NCBI RefSeq assembly: GCF_900110835.1
Contig: NZ_FOJG01000002.1
Coordinates: 186,001 to 250,000 of the forward strand
Length of the DNA stretch: 64,000 bases
Origin: Chitinophaga arvensicola
GTDB lineage: Bacteria; Bacteroidota; Bacteroidia; Chitinophagales; Chitinophagaceae
Reading direction: 5' to 3'
The notes under the pieces were generated by a model, which did no database searches, was not told the origin of the DNA, and saw nothing but the letters and a program-made list of their open reading frames with translations. The number at the start of each line of letters is the position of its first letter. Positions within the stretch are counted from its first letter, which is position 1. The position numbers and the translations under genes are program-made. Below are positions 8,208 to 17,743 of the stretch, piece by piece.

Positions 8208-9296
8208 TTATTGCACCCGTTCCTGTTGTTTCAGCTGTTTAGCCTTTTTCAGATCTTTCTGTGCTTCTTCCAGGTTGATCTCGTTAGCCAGTTTGGTTTT
8301 TAGCTGTCCCCTGTTCTCAAAGAATTCTGCCCGGTTTTTATTAATCATAATCGCTTTATTAAAGTCTTCCAACGCAGAAATCTGCTGATTGAGTTTGAGC
8401 TTAATCAGTCCTCTGTTGTTATACAACATCGGGAGTTGATTGCTGCTGACTCTGTCAAATAAATTGTCAATCTGATCCAGAGCCTGTTGGAACTTCTGCA
8501 GCTGATACAACTGGTTGGTCCGGTTGAGTAACTGTTCTATACCTTCGCTTCTGACCAGGCTATCAATATTAAAAAAGCTGTTCAGTGAAGCGGCCGGCTG
8601 ATTTACGAAGTTATAGCCTTTCTCTATTGCTATCAGTCTTTTGGCCTTGGTGGGGTGGGTGCACCCCGCTTCCAGTTCCGGAGTAGGGTGGTTGTTGACT
8701 GCCATAATCCCGGACTCCGCATTTTGCAGTGTGCCTTTCAGTTTTTTAATAATATACCCGGAGAAGAAATCTGCTTCCAGTTCTCTTTGCCTGGAAATGG
8801 CGTAGGTTAAGGATTGCGACCGCATGGAGTGCCCGAGGAAATGATGTCCTACTTCATGGGCGAAGATCGCGAAGGCCACCCAATCGGTATTTTTAGCTAC
8901 CAGTTTGTCCAGGTAGCTACGATTATATAAAATATACCGGGTGCTGTCGCCCCGTGTCATTACCGCTTTAAATACAGGTCCGGGGAATTGGCATTCATAC
9001 AGCATAAAGTTTGCGGCAATACGGTTTTCACTTTCCTTGCCCAATAGTTGCTGAATCTTGATGATTACCCTGGCCGGGGTAAAACCATCCGCACTTAAAG
9101 ACGGTTGCATATCCGGAATACAGTCATCTTCCAGCTGTGTACTGACAAAGCTACAGGAGAAGATGAAGTATTTATCTTCCGGTATCGTATCGCTGGATGG
9201 TTGCGCAGCGGTAACTACCTGGCTATATGCTTTGTGCGGCCATTGCAGCAGCATGATGGCGAAGCACAGGACCAGGCATTTTATATGCGTTGACAT
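8208..9296 (-). CDS. Secreted M48-family metalloprotease with C-terminal TPR
   Basis: This 362-residue protein starts with a signal peptide ending near AYSQ. The zinc protease core is HEVGH at 147-151, in the context FAIFAHEVGHHFLGH, with the third ligand probably E174 in RELEADFF. That is the M48 pattern (HExxH plus ExxxD). The C-terminal third (about 265-350) holds TPR-like helices. M48 proteases of this size act in the periplasm in envelope protein quality control. The start codon overlaps the stop codon of the upstream gene (TAATG), so the two are translationally coupled and may work together. The C-terminal TPR suggests a bound partner. Substrates are unknown. Confidence 0.85.
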   Translation of the reverse strand: MSTHIKCLVLCFAIMLLQWPHKAYSQVVTAAQPSSDTIPEDKYFIFSCSFVSTQLEDDCIPDMQPSLSADGFTPARVIIKIQQLLGKESENRIAANFMLYECQFPGPVFKAVMTRGDSTRYILYNRSYLDKLVAKNTDWVAFAIFAHEVGHHFLGHSMRSQSLTYAISRQRELEADFFSGYIIKKLKGTLQNAESGIMAVNNHPTPELEAGCTHPTKAKRLIAIEKGYNFVNQPAASLNSFFNIDSLVRSEGIEQLLNRTNQLYQLQKFQQALDQIDNLFDRVSSNQLPMLYNNRGLIKLKLNQQISALEDFNKAIMINKNRAEFFENRGQLKTKLANEINLEEAQKDLKKAKQLKQQERVQ

Positions 9297-10840
9297 TATC
9301 TGGAGAGATTATAAGTGATAGCCAGGAAATTTCCCCATTTATAAAAGGATTCCGTTTCTACCGTTGTGCCCATCGTCGCTTTTGATACCACTTGCCCCTC
9401 CTGGTATTTGGAAGAAAGGAGTGTTGCCTGCGTGAGTGTCCAGCCAAAGCTGGCAATAATCCGCTGCTCGCGGCCCAGTGCGGCAGAAACACCTAAATGA
9501 TAATTGAATTTTGTAGAAGAGCCAACCGATAAACTGACACCGATGGCCAGTGCAGGTTGAAAATCCCAGCCCGTTCTGTAATAAGCGTGCATCAGTGCTC
9601 CGATGGAAGGAATGACCCTGTTGCGGTTATCATTTCTGGCAATTTTCGCGTTGTCGGGGTCACCGCTGATACTATCAAGTCTGTAAGACTGATCAAAAAA
9701 ATTGTTACTTCCGAAGTTCATAAAGAAGCCTGTACTGAAGTCGAGTTTAAACCCGCCATAGGTTCTTACAATAACTGGAATTTGTAGACCAGGATCAGTG
9801 CAGATCGTATTTTCTTTAGGATCTATTTTGATGTCAAATTTCAGTTCGTCTTTATCTGCAATAGCAGCCTGCGTGATGACATAGTTCACCGGGTTGATCG
9901 TCTTGTAACTATTCACTATTAAATTCTTCTGATCAAGCAGCAGGTAATTATCAATGATGCCGTTAGCTTTTGTAACAACCGCTTTATTGGATTGCATGGC
10001 TTCAATTCTTTCATTGGTAACCCGGATGGCCTTTTCCAGAATAGCATAGTCATTTCCAAAGTCATCTGCCTTAGCACTTTTTTTCAAGGTCCCCAGCTTG
10101 GCCATCAGCTTATCTGCATCTTCCTTAAAGGATTTTGCTGCTTCTTCAATGTCTTTTTCCAGTTGCTCAACAACTGGTTTCTCTGTAGTTGCAGCCTCCG
10201 TATAGTGATCCAGAATATTAATTACCTGTGCCAGCAGCAGTTCTTTCGAAGAATCAGGAACTTCCTGGTCGATTTTATTATTGTTGACAAAGGTTGTAGT
10301 TGCGGTTAATAAGGATGTTTTTGCGGTTGGGTAGGTGCCATCGCACGCATCTTTTATGACGACCAGCTTATTTTTATAGAGCAAACTCTGTTGCAATACA
10401 TTGACTGCTTTTTTGAATTTCTCCAGGCTTTCCCAGTAACTATCGAGCTTTTCATTTACCTTTTTATAGCTTGCTTTAAAAGGAGTAAGCTCATCTTGCG
10501 ACTGTGCTTTCAATTTCAGAACACCGTCATTAAAGGAAAAGCTGGACCCTGCCGGCGGCTTTGGATCATCTGTGGTGTTGAGCGCAACGGTTGATCCATC
10601 CAGTTTTTTGAGGATGTCAGGTTGCTGCGTGAAGAAATTGGTGCTGGTGTTATTTACCTGGATCGTGTAACGGCTTTTGTTAATGTTGGTTATTTCTAAT
10701 ACAACCAGGTTGCCATGACTCACACGGTGCCGTATCCTGGATTTGGGCAAATGCTGATAATCGATAAGGATAGTATCCGGTGACTGGGCATACATATCCG
10801 CCATTGGTAACAGGAATAGTAATGAAAAGAGCTTTTTCAT
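9296..10840 (-). CDS. Exported coiled-coil protein with beta-rich C-terminus, function unknown
   Basis: I chose the ATG at 10840, which gives 514 residues starting MKKLFSLLFLLP and ending the signal peptide near YAQS. An upstream in-frame start at 10870 would add ten residues before the signal. Residues about 110-310 are rich in K, E, D and L and look like long helices or coiled coil. The last 170 residues alternate polar and hydrophobic residues, with glycine and aromatic positions typical of outer-membrane beta strands, and the chain ends YNLSR. It may span periplasm and outer membrane. Its stop codon overlaps the start of the M48 protease gene, so a joint role with that protease is likely. 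I do not recognise the family. Confidence 0.65.
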   Translation of the reverse strand: MKKLFSLLFLLPMADMYAQSPDTILIDYQHLPKSRIRHRVSHGNLVVLEITNINKSRYTIQVNNTSTNFFTQQPDILKKLDGSTVALNTTDDPKPPAGSSFSFNDGVLKLKAQSQDELTPFKASYKKVNEKLDSYWESLEKFKKAVNVLQQSLLYKNKLVVIKDACDGTYPTAKTSLLTATTTFVNNNKIDQEVPDSSKELLLAQVINILDHYTEAATTEKPVVEQLEKDIEEAAKSFKEDADKLMAKLGTLKKSAKADDFGNDYAILEKAIRVTNERIEAMQSNKAVVTKANGIIDNYLLLDQKNLIVNSYKTINPVNYVITQAAIADKDELKFDIKIDPKENTICTDPGLQIPVIVRTYGGFKLDFSTGFFMNFGSNNFFDQSYRLDSISGDPDNAKIARNDNRNRVIPSIGALMHAYYRTGWDFQPALAIGVSLSVGSSTKFNYHLGVSAALGREQRIIASFGWTLTQATLLSSKYQEGQVVSKATMGTTVETESFYKWGNFLAITYNLSR

Positions 10841-11054
10841 GTATATAAGTATTGGGATGAGGAATAACAATAGGGGCTATCTGCTACTTCGACAAATTTA
10901 TCTGTACTAATATAGGAATTATTAATATGCCTGCAAAGTGCTTTTCAATTTTGTGGTTCACCAGCAAATACCCATATATGATATATTGGTATTATGGTTA
11001 ATGTATGTTTTGTTTTAATTAATGAAAAAATCTGGTACGATGAATATCGCGCTG

Positions 11055-12533
11055 TTATTCAGGAGCTACAAATTTGCCTTGTGGTGTAACAAGCAATGAT
11101 TGCCCGTTTACCGCTATGGCCATAGGCTTATTTAGTGTAATCAGGGGATTCATATTTTCCGCTAAGAATACATCCTTCGGTACCTTCTTCCAGAACATAG
11201 ATTTCAGGCTTTCCGTTTTCAAGCCATTATGTAAAAGCAACCTGTCAGTAACTACCAAATTTTTATCTACCAGTAATAACTCGCCGAAAGTATTTTGAAA
11301 GTCGACAAAAAAATGAAACAGTAGCCCAACGCGGCTTTTAAAGGGTAACCAGCAGATCTGTTCTGCGCCTGTATTTCCTATATCGCCGCTTCTTTTCATA
11401 AATAGCAGCTGTTTCCTGAACCGGCCGGGATAAAGAAAATCGCAATTCACTTTGAAATTGTTTATTTCTCCTTCCAGCTTCCCTTTCTTATTTACGCGTA
11501 ATGTATAATCCCTGTAAATATCGGTGTAGTGTTCATTTTCCGTATGCTGTTCGAAAATAAGGGAAGACTCCTTATCCTTAATACGCACAGTACCGTTGGC
11601 CTGAATGCTGGCAGACGTTACCTCATTTTCGTACATGGCCTGCGAAGCTCCTCCATACAAGGTAGTGCGGTCCGTTTCCCTTCCTTCTCTGGAATAGACA
11701 ATCAGTAAGCTTCCTGCATGGAATAGCCGCCTGGCTTCTCTCATTTCGTCGTTCGCATAGATAGCCATGTAAAAGTTATGGTCCGCTTTCAAACTGGCAA
11801 ATTGATAAAAACGGAGGGTGTAAGCCGTGATATAGTCCCGGTAATCCATAAAGGGTGTTTGCCCGGAAAGGGGTGGCAAACCACTGGTGACAGGTGCAGC
11901 CTTTATTTCAATGGGGAACTTCCTTTTGGGAAAGCTGGCCAGGTATTCAGCGAATGACCTGGTTTCTGTAGGCAGATAAGCAATCTGACCATCACGGCCT
12001 ATTTTCAACAATCTTAATTTCCCGCTCGTTGCTATAATCGGGTGGTCGTTAAGGTCTGTACTATCTTTTGTAGTCCTGACTTCAATGATAGAGTCGTTCC
12101 GGAAAACAGTGGTGCTGCTAACAAATGTCTTTGTACTGTTTGTAGAAGCGGATCTGTTTTCTCCCATGACTTGAGCAGATAACAGCTGACCAGTGGTGTC
12201 ATAAGCCGCCAGGTATTCAGCACCGTCACCTTCGGACGCATAAATATAAACCACGGTAAATCCCGGGTTCCGTACATAAACGCCAGCCACCGCCATATGG
12301 CCCGCCCACTGCGGAAAACTTAGCAGCATTTCGTTGCCGGTTACATCCCGCAATCCAGTGAGGTGGCTGCTGGCTGCCCGGTCGACCATAGGCAATGAAT
12401 CAAGCAGCCGGCAGAAGCTGATACGTGGTGATGGAGTGGAATCTGTTACGACGTGTTTTTGACTGCCTGCGTTTTGGCAGGACAATAAATAAAGGCTGAA
12501 AATGCCCAGCCATAGAGCGATGAGGGGCTTCAT
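11055..12533 (-). CDS. Lipoprotein of unknown function
   Basis: The 492-residue protein starts with a signal peptide and lipobox LLSC, which places the lipidated cysteine near residue 19 and the mature protein on the outer membrane or in the periplasm. The rest is beta-rich with many Y/T/R-containing strands, including a repeated theme of predicted strands at about 215-400. I found no catalytic motif. It has its own transcription unit, with a 184-nt gap to the gene on its left side and a divergent 195-nt region on its right. A narrow Chitinophagaceae family seems likely, but this is not established from sequence alone. Confidence 0.6.
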   Translation of the reverse strand: MKPLIALWLGIFSLYLLSCQNAGSQKHVVTDSTPSPRISFCRLLDSLPMVDRAASSHLTGLRDVTGNEMLLSFPQWAGHMAVAGVYVRNPGFTVVYIYASEGDGAEYLAAYDTTGQLLSAQVMGENRSASTNSTKTFVSSTTVFRNDSIIEVRTTKDSTDLNDHPIIATSGKLRLLKIGRDGQIAYLPTETRSFAEYLASFPKRKFPIEIKAAPVTSGLPPLSGQTPFMDYRDYITAYTLRFYQFASLKADHNFYMAIYANDEMREARRLFHAGSLLIVYSREGRETDRTTLYGGASQAMYENEVTSASIQANGTVRIKDKESSLIFEQHTENEHYTDIYRDYTLRVNKKGKLEGEINNFKVNCDFLYPGRFRKQLLFMKRSGDIGNTGAEQICWLPFKSRVGLLFHFFVDFQNTFGELLLVDKNLVVTDRLLLHNGLKTESLKSMFWKKVPKDVFLAENMNPLITLNKPMAIAVNGQSLLVTPQGKFVAPE

Positions 12534-12728
12534 AAGTAAAAGGGGAGTTTGCAGATTAATATAATAATTTTTTAAACTCCCGGAAAAAAATCAGGGTATA
12601 TTTTCTGTCAGGTGCAAGTTCGTAGCCCATACCGTTTTTTAGTCAACTTATCTAACGGTCATGGTATATCTCCGGCAATAACAATAACTACTTTAAGAAC
12701 ACGGGGTATCGTAGCAGGATAACCATTT

Positions 12729-13511
12729 ATGATGTATTTTCGGACGTTACTAAAATACCCTGTACTAATGGCTCCTTATTTTATTAAAACCTTGCTGTCA
12801 CTTTTGCTGGTTGTAGCCTCAGCAGACCTGTTGGCTCAGGACAATGACTTTGAACTGCTGTCAAAAGCAGCGAAAGACACCAGCATCCGCTTCCCATTGG
12901 ATTATAAGATTTCAAGACCACGACTGGAGTATCCTCATTGGGACAATGATTTCGATATTTACTATCACTTTCTTACGCCCGCTATCAGAAAGACACAGGC
13001 TTCTATGAGCTATACCCAGAACGGCGTTATTACTACCATGACACCTAATTCCATTATTCCGCATGCTCAATTGGATACGACAACAACGGTAGATGATCCT
13101 ACGAAATTTATCGGAACCTAGCGGATGATTAACTTCCGTTCCATCAGGTATAACGATTCCGTATGGATTCCGGAAAAGACATATTACCGGCTGGAAGATG
13201 TGCTCCTGGAAGATAAAAGCAAAGACGAAGCTTTTGCCGTTATTACTGATAATAATTTTAAGCTCTATGCTAAGGAAACAGGCAGGAACGATTTTAAAAA
13301 GATGATGTCGGCTAAGTATAAAATAGAGAACCGGAGGTTTATGATGATGTATAAGTTTTCCAAAGCCAGTGCTGGCGTATCACAGATAGGAATCGATGAA
13401 AAAGGATACCTGATTCTGAATTACCCGAAGGTTGTGGAGAACGTGAAAAAGGGAACCTACTTTTCCTACTATGCTGTTATTGAGCAGTATATTTTTGAAA
13501 AGGCAAAGTAA
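12729..13511 (+). pseudogene. Exported protein gene split by an in-frame amber codon
   Basis: Codons from the ATG at 12729 encode a signal peptide (hydrophobic stretch ending LLAQ) and about 90 further residues, then a TAG at 13119-13121. The same frame continues at once (CGG, then ATG at 13125) for another 128 residues to a TAA at 13511. The downstream part has no signal peptide and both parts have the same composition, so they were almost certainly one gene of about 260 residues. Possible explanations are an inactivating mutation, a sequencing error or readthrough. I see no special readthrough context. The family is not recognised; the C-terminal part resembles envelope proteins with mixed alpha/beta content. 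Confidence 0.65.
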
Positions 13512-13563
13512 TGCTCTGGGTGCAGAGGATCAGTAAAATTCCCTGCACCATTCATGGCTACCT

Positions 13564-14454
13564 TCAGGATGTTATCAGGGTGATACCGCTTAGATCTGCT
13601 TTCCCATTTTTTTTCAGGAATTCATAAGTGATGCGATCTGCCTGGCAATCAATAAAACGGACCCATTTCAGGCTTTTGTTTTTAAACAGTGTGTTAGTGA
13701 GGATAGCACGTTCAAACGTTACCATGTCGAACGCGCAATTGTCAAAGCAGCAATCTTCCAGGATACCATTGAAAACAATATTTTCGATCTGCATTTTGAT
13801 AAAAGAGGTTTGCTTCCACACTGCATTTACTGTATTGTTATGCAGAAAAGATCCTGATTTTAACACTGCGCCGGTAAAATTGGCATCGGAGAAATCGCAT
13901 TTTTTCATGAAGCTTTCAAAGAATTCAGCTCCCTTTAACAAGCTATTCTTACATATATTTTTATCCAGGTAAGATCGCTGAATGCGGCTATTGCTCATAT
14001 CAGCACCGGAGAAATTACAGTTTTCAACATGATTGCCCTTTAGGAGCAGGCCGGACAAATCAGAATCAATGAACTTGCAACGCAGCAGGTGAGCGGAGTT
14101 AAGTTGCTCATGCAGGTTTTTTATCCCCGAAAAGTCGGCGTCGATCCATTGCTCACCCGACATATCCCAGTTAAACTGCTGTGAGGGTTCGGCGGCTGGC
14201 TCCTTTGTTAACGGTGCTGTTGCGGGCGCCTCAGCCGCCCCGGCTGGGACACTTTCTGAAAAATAGTTAAGGTCAACCCCCAGCATTTCAGCAAGACGGT
14301 TGAAGGTAATAATATCCGGCATAGACTCCCCGCGTTCCCATTTCCCAACCGCCTGGGCACTGATAAAGAGGCGCCGGGCAAGCTGGGCCTGTGACATGTT
14401 TATTTTCTTTCTTGCTTCGGCAATTTTACTACCGATCACCTGGATTGCTGACAT
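13564..14454 (-). CDS. XRE-type HTH regulator fused to a pentapeptide-repeat domain
   Basis: The 296-residue protein has an N-terminal lambda-Cro/XRE helix-turn-helix (about residues 7-65, with SQAQLARRLFISAQAVGKWE as the recognition region). A short A/P/E-rich linker follows (about 70-95), then a C-terminal half (about 105-290) made of A(D/N)LxX-like pentapeptide units such as CNFSGADMSNSRI and CDFSDANFTGAVLKSG. Pentapeptide repeats fold as a right-handed square beta helix that can mimic DNA or mediate contacts. The first part binds DNA; the second probably senses or binds a partner. It is divergent from a CPBP membrane protein and may regulate it. Between them is a small palindrome (ACCACC/GGTGGT, 14558-14572). 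Confidence 0.82.
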   Translation of the reverse strand: MSAIQVIGSKIAEARKKINMSQAQLARRLFISAQAVGKWERGESMPDIITFNRLAEMLGVDLNYFSESVPAGAAEAPATAPLTKEPAAEPSQQFNWDMSGEQWIDADFSGIKNLHEQLNSAHLLRCKFIDSDLSGLLLKGNHVENCNFSGADMSNSRIQRSYLDKNICKNSLLKGAEFFESFMKKCDFSDANFTGAVLKSGSFLHNNTVNAVWKQTSFIKMQIENIVFNGILEDCCFDNCAFDMVTFERAILTNTLFKNKSLKWVRFIDCQADRITYEFLKKNGKADLSGITLITS

Positions 14455-14653
14455 GGACGCTTTTTTTTGACACTACAAAGGTGATTGAATCCATCTTCGG
14501 GGCCAAAAAAAGGCGGCAACTTTTGGTTGTAAATCCGCTACTATCGGTTGTTATTCCACCACCAGCGGTGGTTGCTGCCGGAAATGACGAAAAAACAGGG
14601 GGGTAACCGATAAAGATAAATTCCCGGTATGAGCTGTGAAAAAGGAGTGTATT

Positions 14654-15175
14654 ATGTACATTCGTCGTTTAAACCTATACCAATATATAATGGATGCTAA
14701 CCCGATGCCACGAGGCAAACTGGATTTTCGCTTAATATTAATATCTGTTCTGATAAGTTTCTTGTATGTAATGGGAGTAGGATTTCTCCTTAACAGCCTG
14801 GGGCGGGATCCTGGAGGCTACCAGTCTGAACACAAAAATATGGCGGAAAGCATCGCTGTTGCGATATTGCTGGCTCCGCCGCTGGAGACCTTGATCTCCC
14901 AGATGATACCTTATTTAATCATTGACCTTTTTAAAGAGCGTCTGCAGCAGTGGTTCATGCATTGCTATATTATCGTATCTGCATTATTCTTTGCTTTTGC
15001 TCATACTTATTCCAACGGCTATGTGCTGGCTATGTATGTACCTGGCATTGTGCTGGCTTATTCCTATGCCCGGTCCAAACAACAGCACCGGCCTGCATTT
15101 CTTACCACCATGCTCATACATTTGCTGTATAATACGCTGGTGCTGGCATGGAACTATTTCCTGGCAGACGCATAG
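14654..15175 (+). CDS. CPBP-family intramembrane protein with a variant first motif
   Basis: I chose the ATG at 14654 because an AAAGGAG site lies 6 nt before it; a GTG six codons upstream would place that site inside the gene. The 173-residue product has four to five membrane segments. It shows the CPBP (Abi/Rce1-like) motifs in modified form: PPLETLISQ where classic members have EExxxR, then FAFAH (FxxxH) and IHLLYN (HxxxN). The E-T-x-x-x-Q variant is one I associate with Bacteroidota members. These proteins are membrane glutamic endopeptidases or degenerate relatives. It could serve in protein processing or bacteriocin immunity, but no bacteriocin gene is near. A strong terminator follows. 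Confidence 0.7.
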   Translation: MYIRRLNLYQYIMDANPMPRGKLDFRLILISVLISFLYVMGVGFLLNSLGRDPGGYQSEHKNMAESIAVAILLAPPLETLISQMIPYLIIDLFKERLQQWFMHCYIIVSALFFAFAHTYSNGYVLAMYVPGIVLAYSYARSKQQHRPAFLTTMLIHLLYNTLVLAWNYFLADA

Positions 15176-15193
15176 TTATTGAACCGTATTGCC

Positions 15194-15228
15194 AGGAAAG
15201 AGTAAAGCGCTGCGCTTTACTCTTTCCT
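15194..15228. terminator. Bidirectional terminator overlapping a gene end
   Basis: Arms AGGAAAGAGTAAAGCG (15194-15209) and CGCTTTACTCTTTCCT (15213-15228) are fully complementary with a 3-nt loop. The right arm runs into the last codons and stop of the leftward permease gene (15217), so the hairpin ends both convergent transcripts. Confidence 0.7.
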
Positions 15229-17595
15229 CAGACTGGTTACCGGGTTCATCAGCGCAGCTTTGATAGCCTGGTAGCTCACCGTTAGTACCGCGATAGCTAC
15301 GGCTAAGAAACAAGCCAGCGCAAATACCCACCAGTGAATATTTACACGGTACTGGTAATCCTGCAGCCACTTATACATGCTCCAGTAGGACAATGGTGCA
15401 GCGATTATAAAGGAGATAAGTACCAGTTTTACAAAATCTTTCGAGAGTAAAGTAGTAATGCTGGCCACCGATGCGCCCAGTACCTTCCGGACACCAATTT
15501 CTTTGACCCTGTTTTCGGCCATGTATGTAGCAAGACCAAATAAGCCCAGGCAGGAAATAAAAATAGTGAGTCCGGCAAATAAAGCGGCCAGGATGCCCTG
15601 TCGCTGTTCATTGTCGAACTTCTGCGCATATGCTTCATCTACGAATTTGTATTCAAACGGATACTCCGGGTTGTACTTCCTGAAAATAGTTTCTACTTTT
15701 TTCAGACTACTGGTAGTGGTGGTGTGCTGATTAAGCTTCATTTGCACCACGTTGAAAGTCATGAACTGACTTTTCGCACCGCATATCAGTATGGGATTGG
15801 TGGGCTCATAAGGGCTGGTAAGAATAAAGTCTTTAATTACCCCTACGATATGCCAGTCGATCCCAAGGTCGCTGACTACTTTACCAATCGGATCTTTGAA
15901 CTTCATTACTTTCAGCGCCGACTCATTGATGATTAGTCCTGTAGAATCGGTCGGGAACTTTTTCAGATCGAAATCACGCCCCTGCGTAAATTGAAGTCCT
16001 GCTGTGGTACCCAGCCCCTCGTCCGCTAAATACCGGTCGAAAGGTGTTTTGTCATTCGGATCTTTTCCTTGCCAATCCTGTCCCCAGCCATTGCTCCACC
16101 TTTCGGTAAGGGGAGAGTTGGTCCGGGTAACAGATGTGGCAATACCTGATTCAATCAGTTCATTTTTTATCAGCGCGTAATTTTTAGGAATATCCCCCGT
16201 CATGAAATGGTAAACGAGATTATTTTTGTTATAACCTGTTTCCCGGTTTTGGGCATAGTCTATTTGTTGTTTGACAATAATAGTGCAGATGATCAGCACA
16301 GTAGCACAGGTGAATTGCAGTACCACCAGTGCTTTTCTCGGTGTTATTAACGCATTGCTCCTTTTAAAAGTACCTTTCAATACTTTTACCGGCTGGAAAG
16401 ACGACAGAAAGAAGGCCGGATAACTGCCTGCCAGGATGCCGGTAAACAGGATGAAGCCAAAGAAGGTGAGCCAGGTATAGATGTTGCCGAAGTCGATGAA
16501 TAGTTTTTTATCGGTCAGCTGGTTATACGCCGGGAGGCTTAACTGTACAATAAGAATTGCCACTATGCCGGCCAGGAAAGCGATAAAAACAGATTCACCT
16601 ATAAACTGGCTGATCAGCGATCTTTTAGGTGCACCCACTACTTTTCTGATGCCCACTTCTTTTGCTCTTTTTTCACTCCGGGCGGTACTCAGGTTCATGA
16701 AGTTGATGCAGGCGATCAATAATATCAGCCCTGCAATGATACCAAATATTTTCACGAAGGTGCTGCGTCCTCCATTATCTTCCATGCCATTGGTGAAGCT
16801 GGAATAGAGCCGCCAGCGGCTAAGGGGATAGATAAACAATTCCCATTTCATATCCTTTGCTTCGCCGCTGTAATGCTGTTTCAATGTTTTTACTTTAGCA
16901 TCAACAGTCGCCCAGTTTACATTAGGCTTCAACAGCACATAAGTAGGCGTGCTATTGTCGTTCCACCCAAAATCAGTGCCCTCGCGCATTTTTATGGAGG
17001 ACCATGGCAGCAGGTAGTCAAACTGGAACCTGGTATTATCGGGTAGGTCTTTAGCGATACCGGTTACCGTGAAGTTTTCATTATTCTCTATTTTAACGAT
17101 TTTGCCGATAGCTTCTTCTTCCCCAAACAGACTTTTTGCTGTTTTCGCTGTCAGTACTACTGAGTGCGGGTCATTCAGCGCGGTGAGCGGATCGCCTTTC
17201 AGCAAGGGAAAACTGAATACCTGCAAAAAGCCGGTATCTACGGCAAGTCCCGACTTCATGATTTTCCGGTCGCCCACCGTTAAAAGCGCATTGCTATTGG
17301 AGTTGACCCTTACGGTACGTTCTATCCCGGGTATATCTTTTTCCAGGGCAGGTCCTGTTAGGGCAGACACGGTATTCCAGCTGGAGATATTGCCATCCAT
17401 GGGTACCCGGTTCCAGGTTTCGTATATCCTGTCTTTGTTCGCATGAAATCCATCATAGCTTTTTTCGTCCCTGATCCACAGAAAAATAAGTATAGCGGCG
17501 GCCATGCCAACAGCAAGACCGGTAATATTAATAGCTGAGAAACCTTTGTTACGCAGAAGATTCCGGTAAACGACTTTGAAGAAGGTTCTGATCAT
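15217..17595 (-). CDS. MacB/FtsX-type ABC transporter permease
   Basis: Starting at the ATG at 17595 gives 792 residues (MIRTFFKVVYRNLLRNKGFS); the longer frame to 17637 adds an unlikely leader. An N-terminal membrane helix is followed by a MacB-type periplasmic domain (about 45-240). Then come an FtsX block with three helices (about 275-430), a second periplasmic domain and a final FtsX block. The conserved cytoplasmic signature E-I/V-GIRKVLGAS appears near the end, and the chain closes with MNPVTSLRKE. Such duplicated permeases are abundant in Bacteroidota and usually lack an adjacent ATPase gene, as here. They likely act in lipoprotein, peptide or antimicrobial export rather than import. 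A second copy of identical predicted length lies at 45181-47559. Confidence 0.88.
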   Translation of the reverse strand: MIRTFFKVVYRNLLRNKGFSAINITGLAVGMAAAILIFLWIRDEKSYDGFHANKDRIYETWNRVPMDGNISSWNTVSALTGPALEKDIPGIERTVRVNSNSNALLTVGDRKIMKSGLAVDTGFLQVFSFPLLKGDPLTALNDPHSVVLTAKTAKSLFGEEEAIGKIVKIENNENFTVTGIAKDLPDNTRFQFDYLLPWSSIKMREGTDFGWNDNSTPTYVLLKPNVNWATVDAKVKTLKQHYSGEAKDMKWELFIYPLSRWRLYSSFTNGMEDNGGRSTFVKIFGIIAGLILLIACINFMNLSTARSEKRAKEVGIRKVVGAPKRSLISQFIGESVFIAFLAGIVAILIVQLSLPAYNQLTDKKLFIDFGNIYTWLTFFGFILFTGILAGSYPAFFLSSFQPVKVLKGTFKRSNALITPRKALVVLQFTCATVLIICTIIVKQQIDYAQNRETGYNKNNLVYHFMTGDIPKNYALIKNELIESGIATSVTRTNSPLTERWSNGWGQDWQGKDPNDKTPFDRYLADEGLGTTAGLQFTQGRDFDLKKFPTDSTGLIINESALKVMKFKDPIGKVVSDLGIDWHIVGVIKDFILTSPYEPTNPILICGAKSQFMTFNVVQMKLNQHTTTTSSLKKVETIFRKYNPEYPFEYKFVDEAYAQKFDNEQRQGILAALFAGLTIFISCLGLFGLATYMAENRVKEIGVRKVLGASVASITTLLSKDFVKLVLISFIIAAPLSYWSMYKWLQDYQYRVNIHWWVFALACFLAVAIAVLTVSYQAIKAALMNPVTSLRKE

Positions 17596-17743
17596 AATGC
17601 AAGTTATTGAAATGTATTGGACAGGAGAAGGTGCCAAGACAATGCCGGATAGTTATGTGGTTGATTTGCAATTAGATAGTCTTGCTGAGAAAGCCTGTTT
17701 GTTCATTTTTGAAATAGAAGATGTCCGGTTCTGAACACCCTTG

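Noticed and set aside
14654..15175. CPBP protein as bacteriocin immunity (Abi) gene
   Set aside because: No bacteriocin, processing or export genes are adjacent, and the first motif is a variant. Only a general family call is justified.
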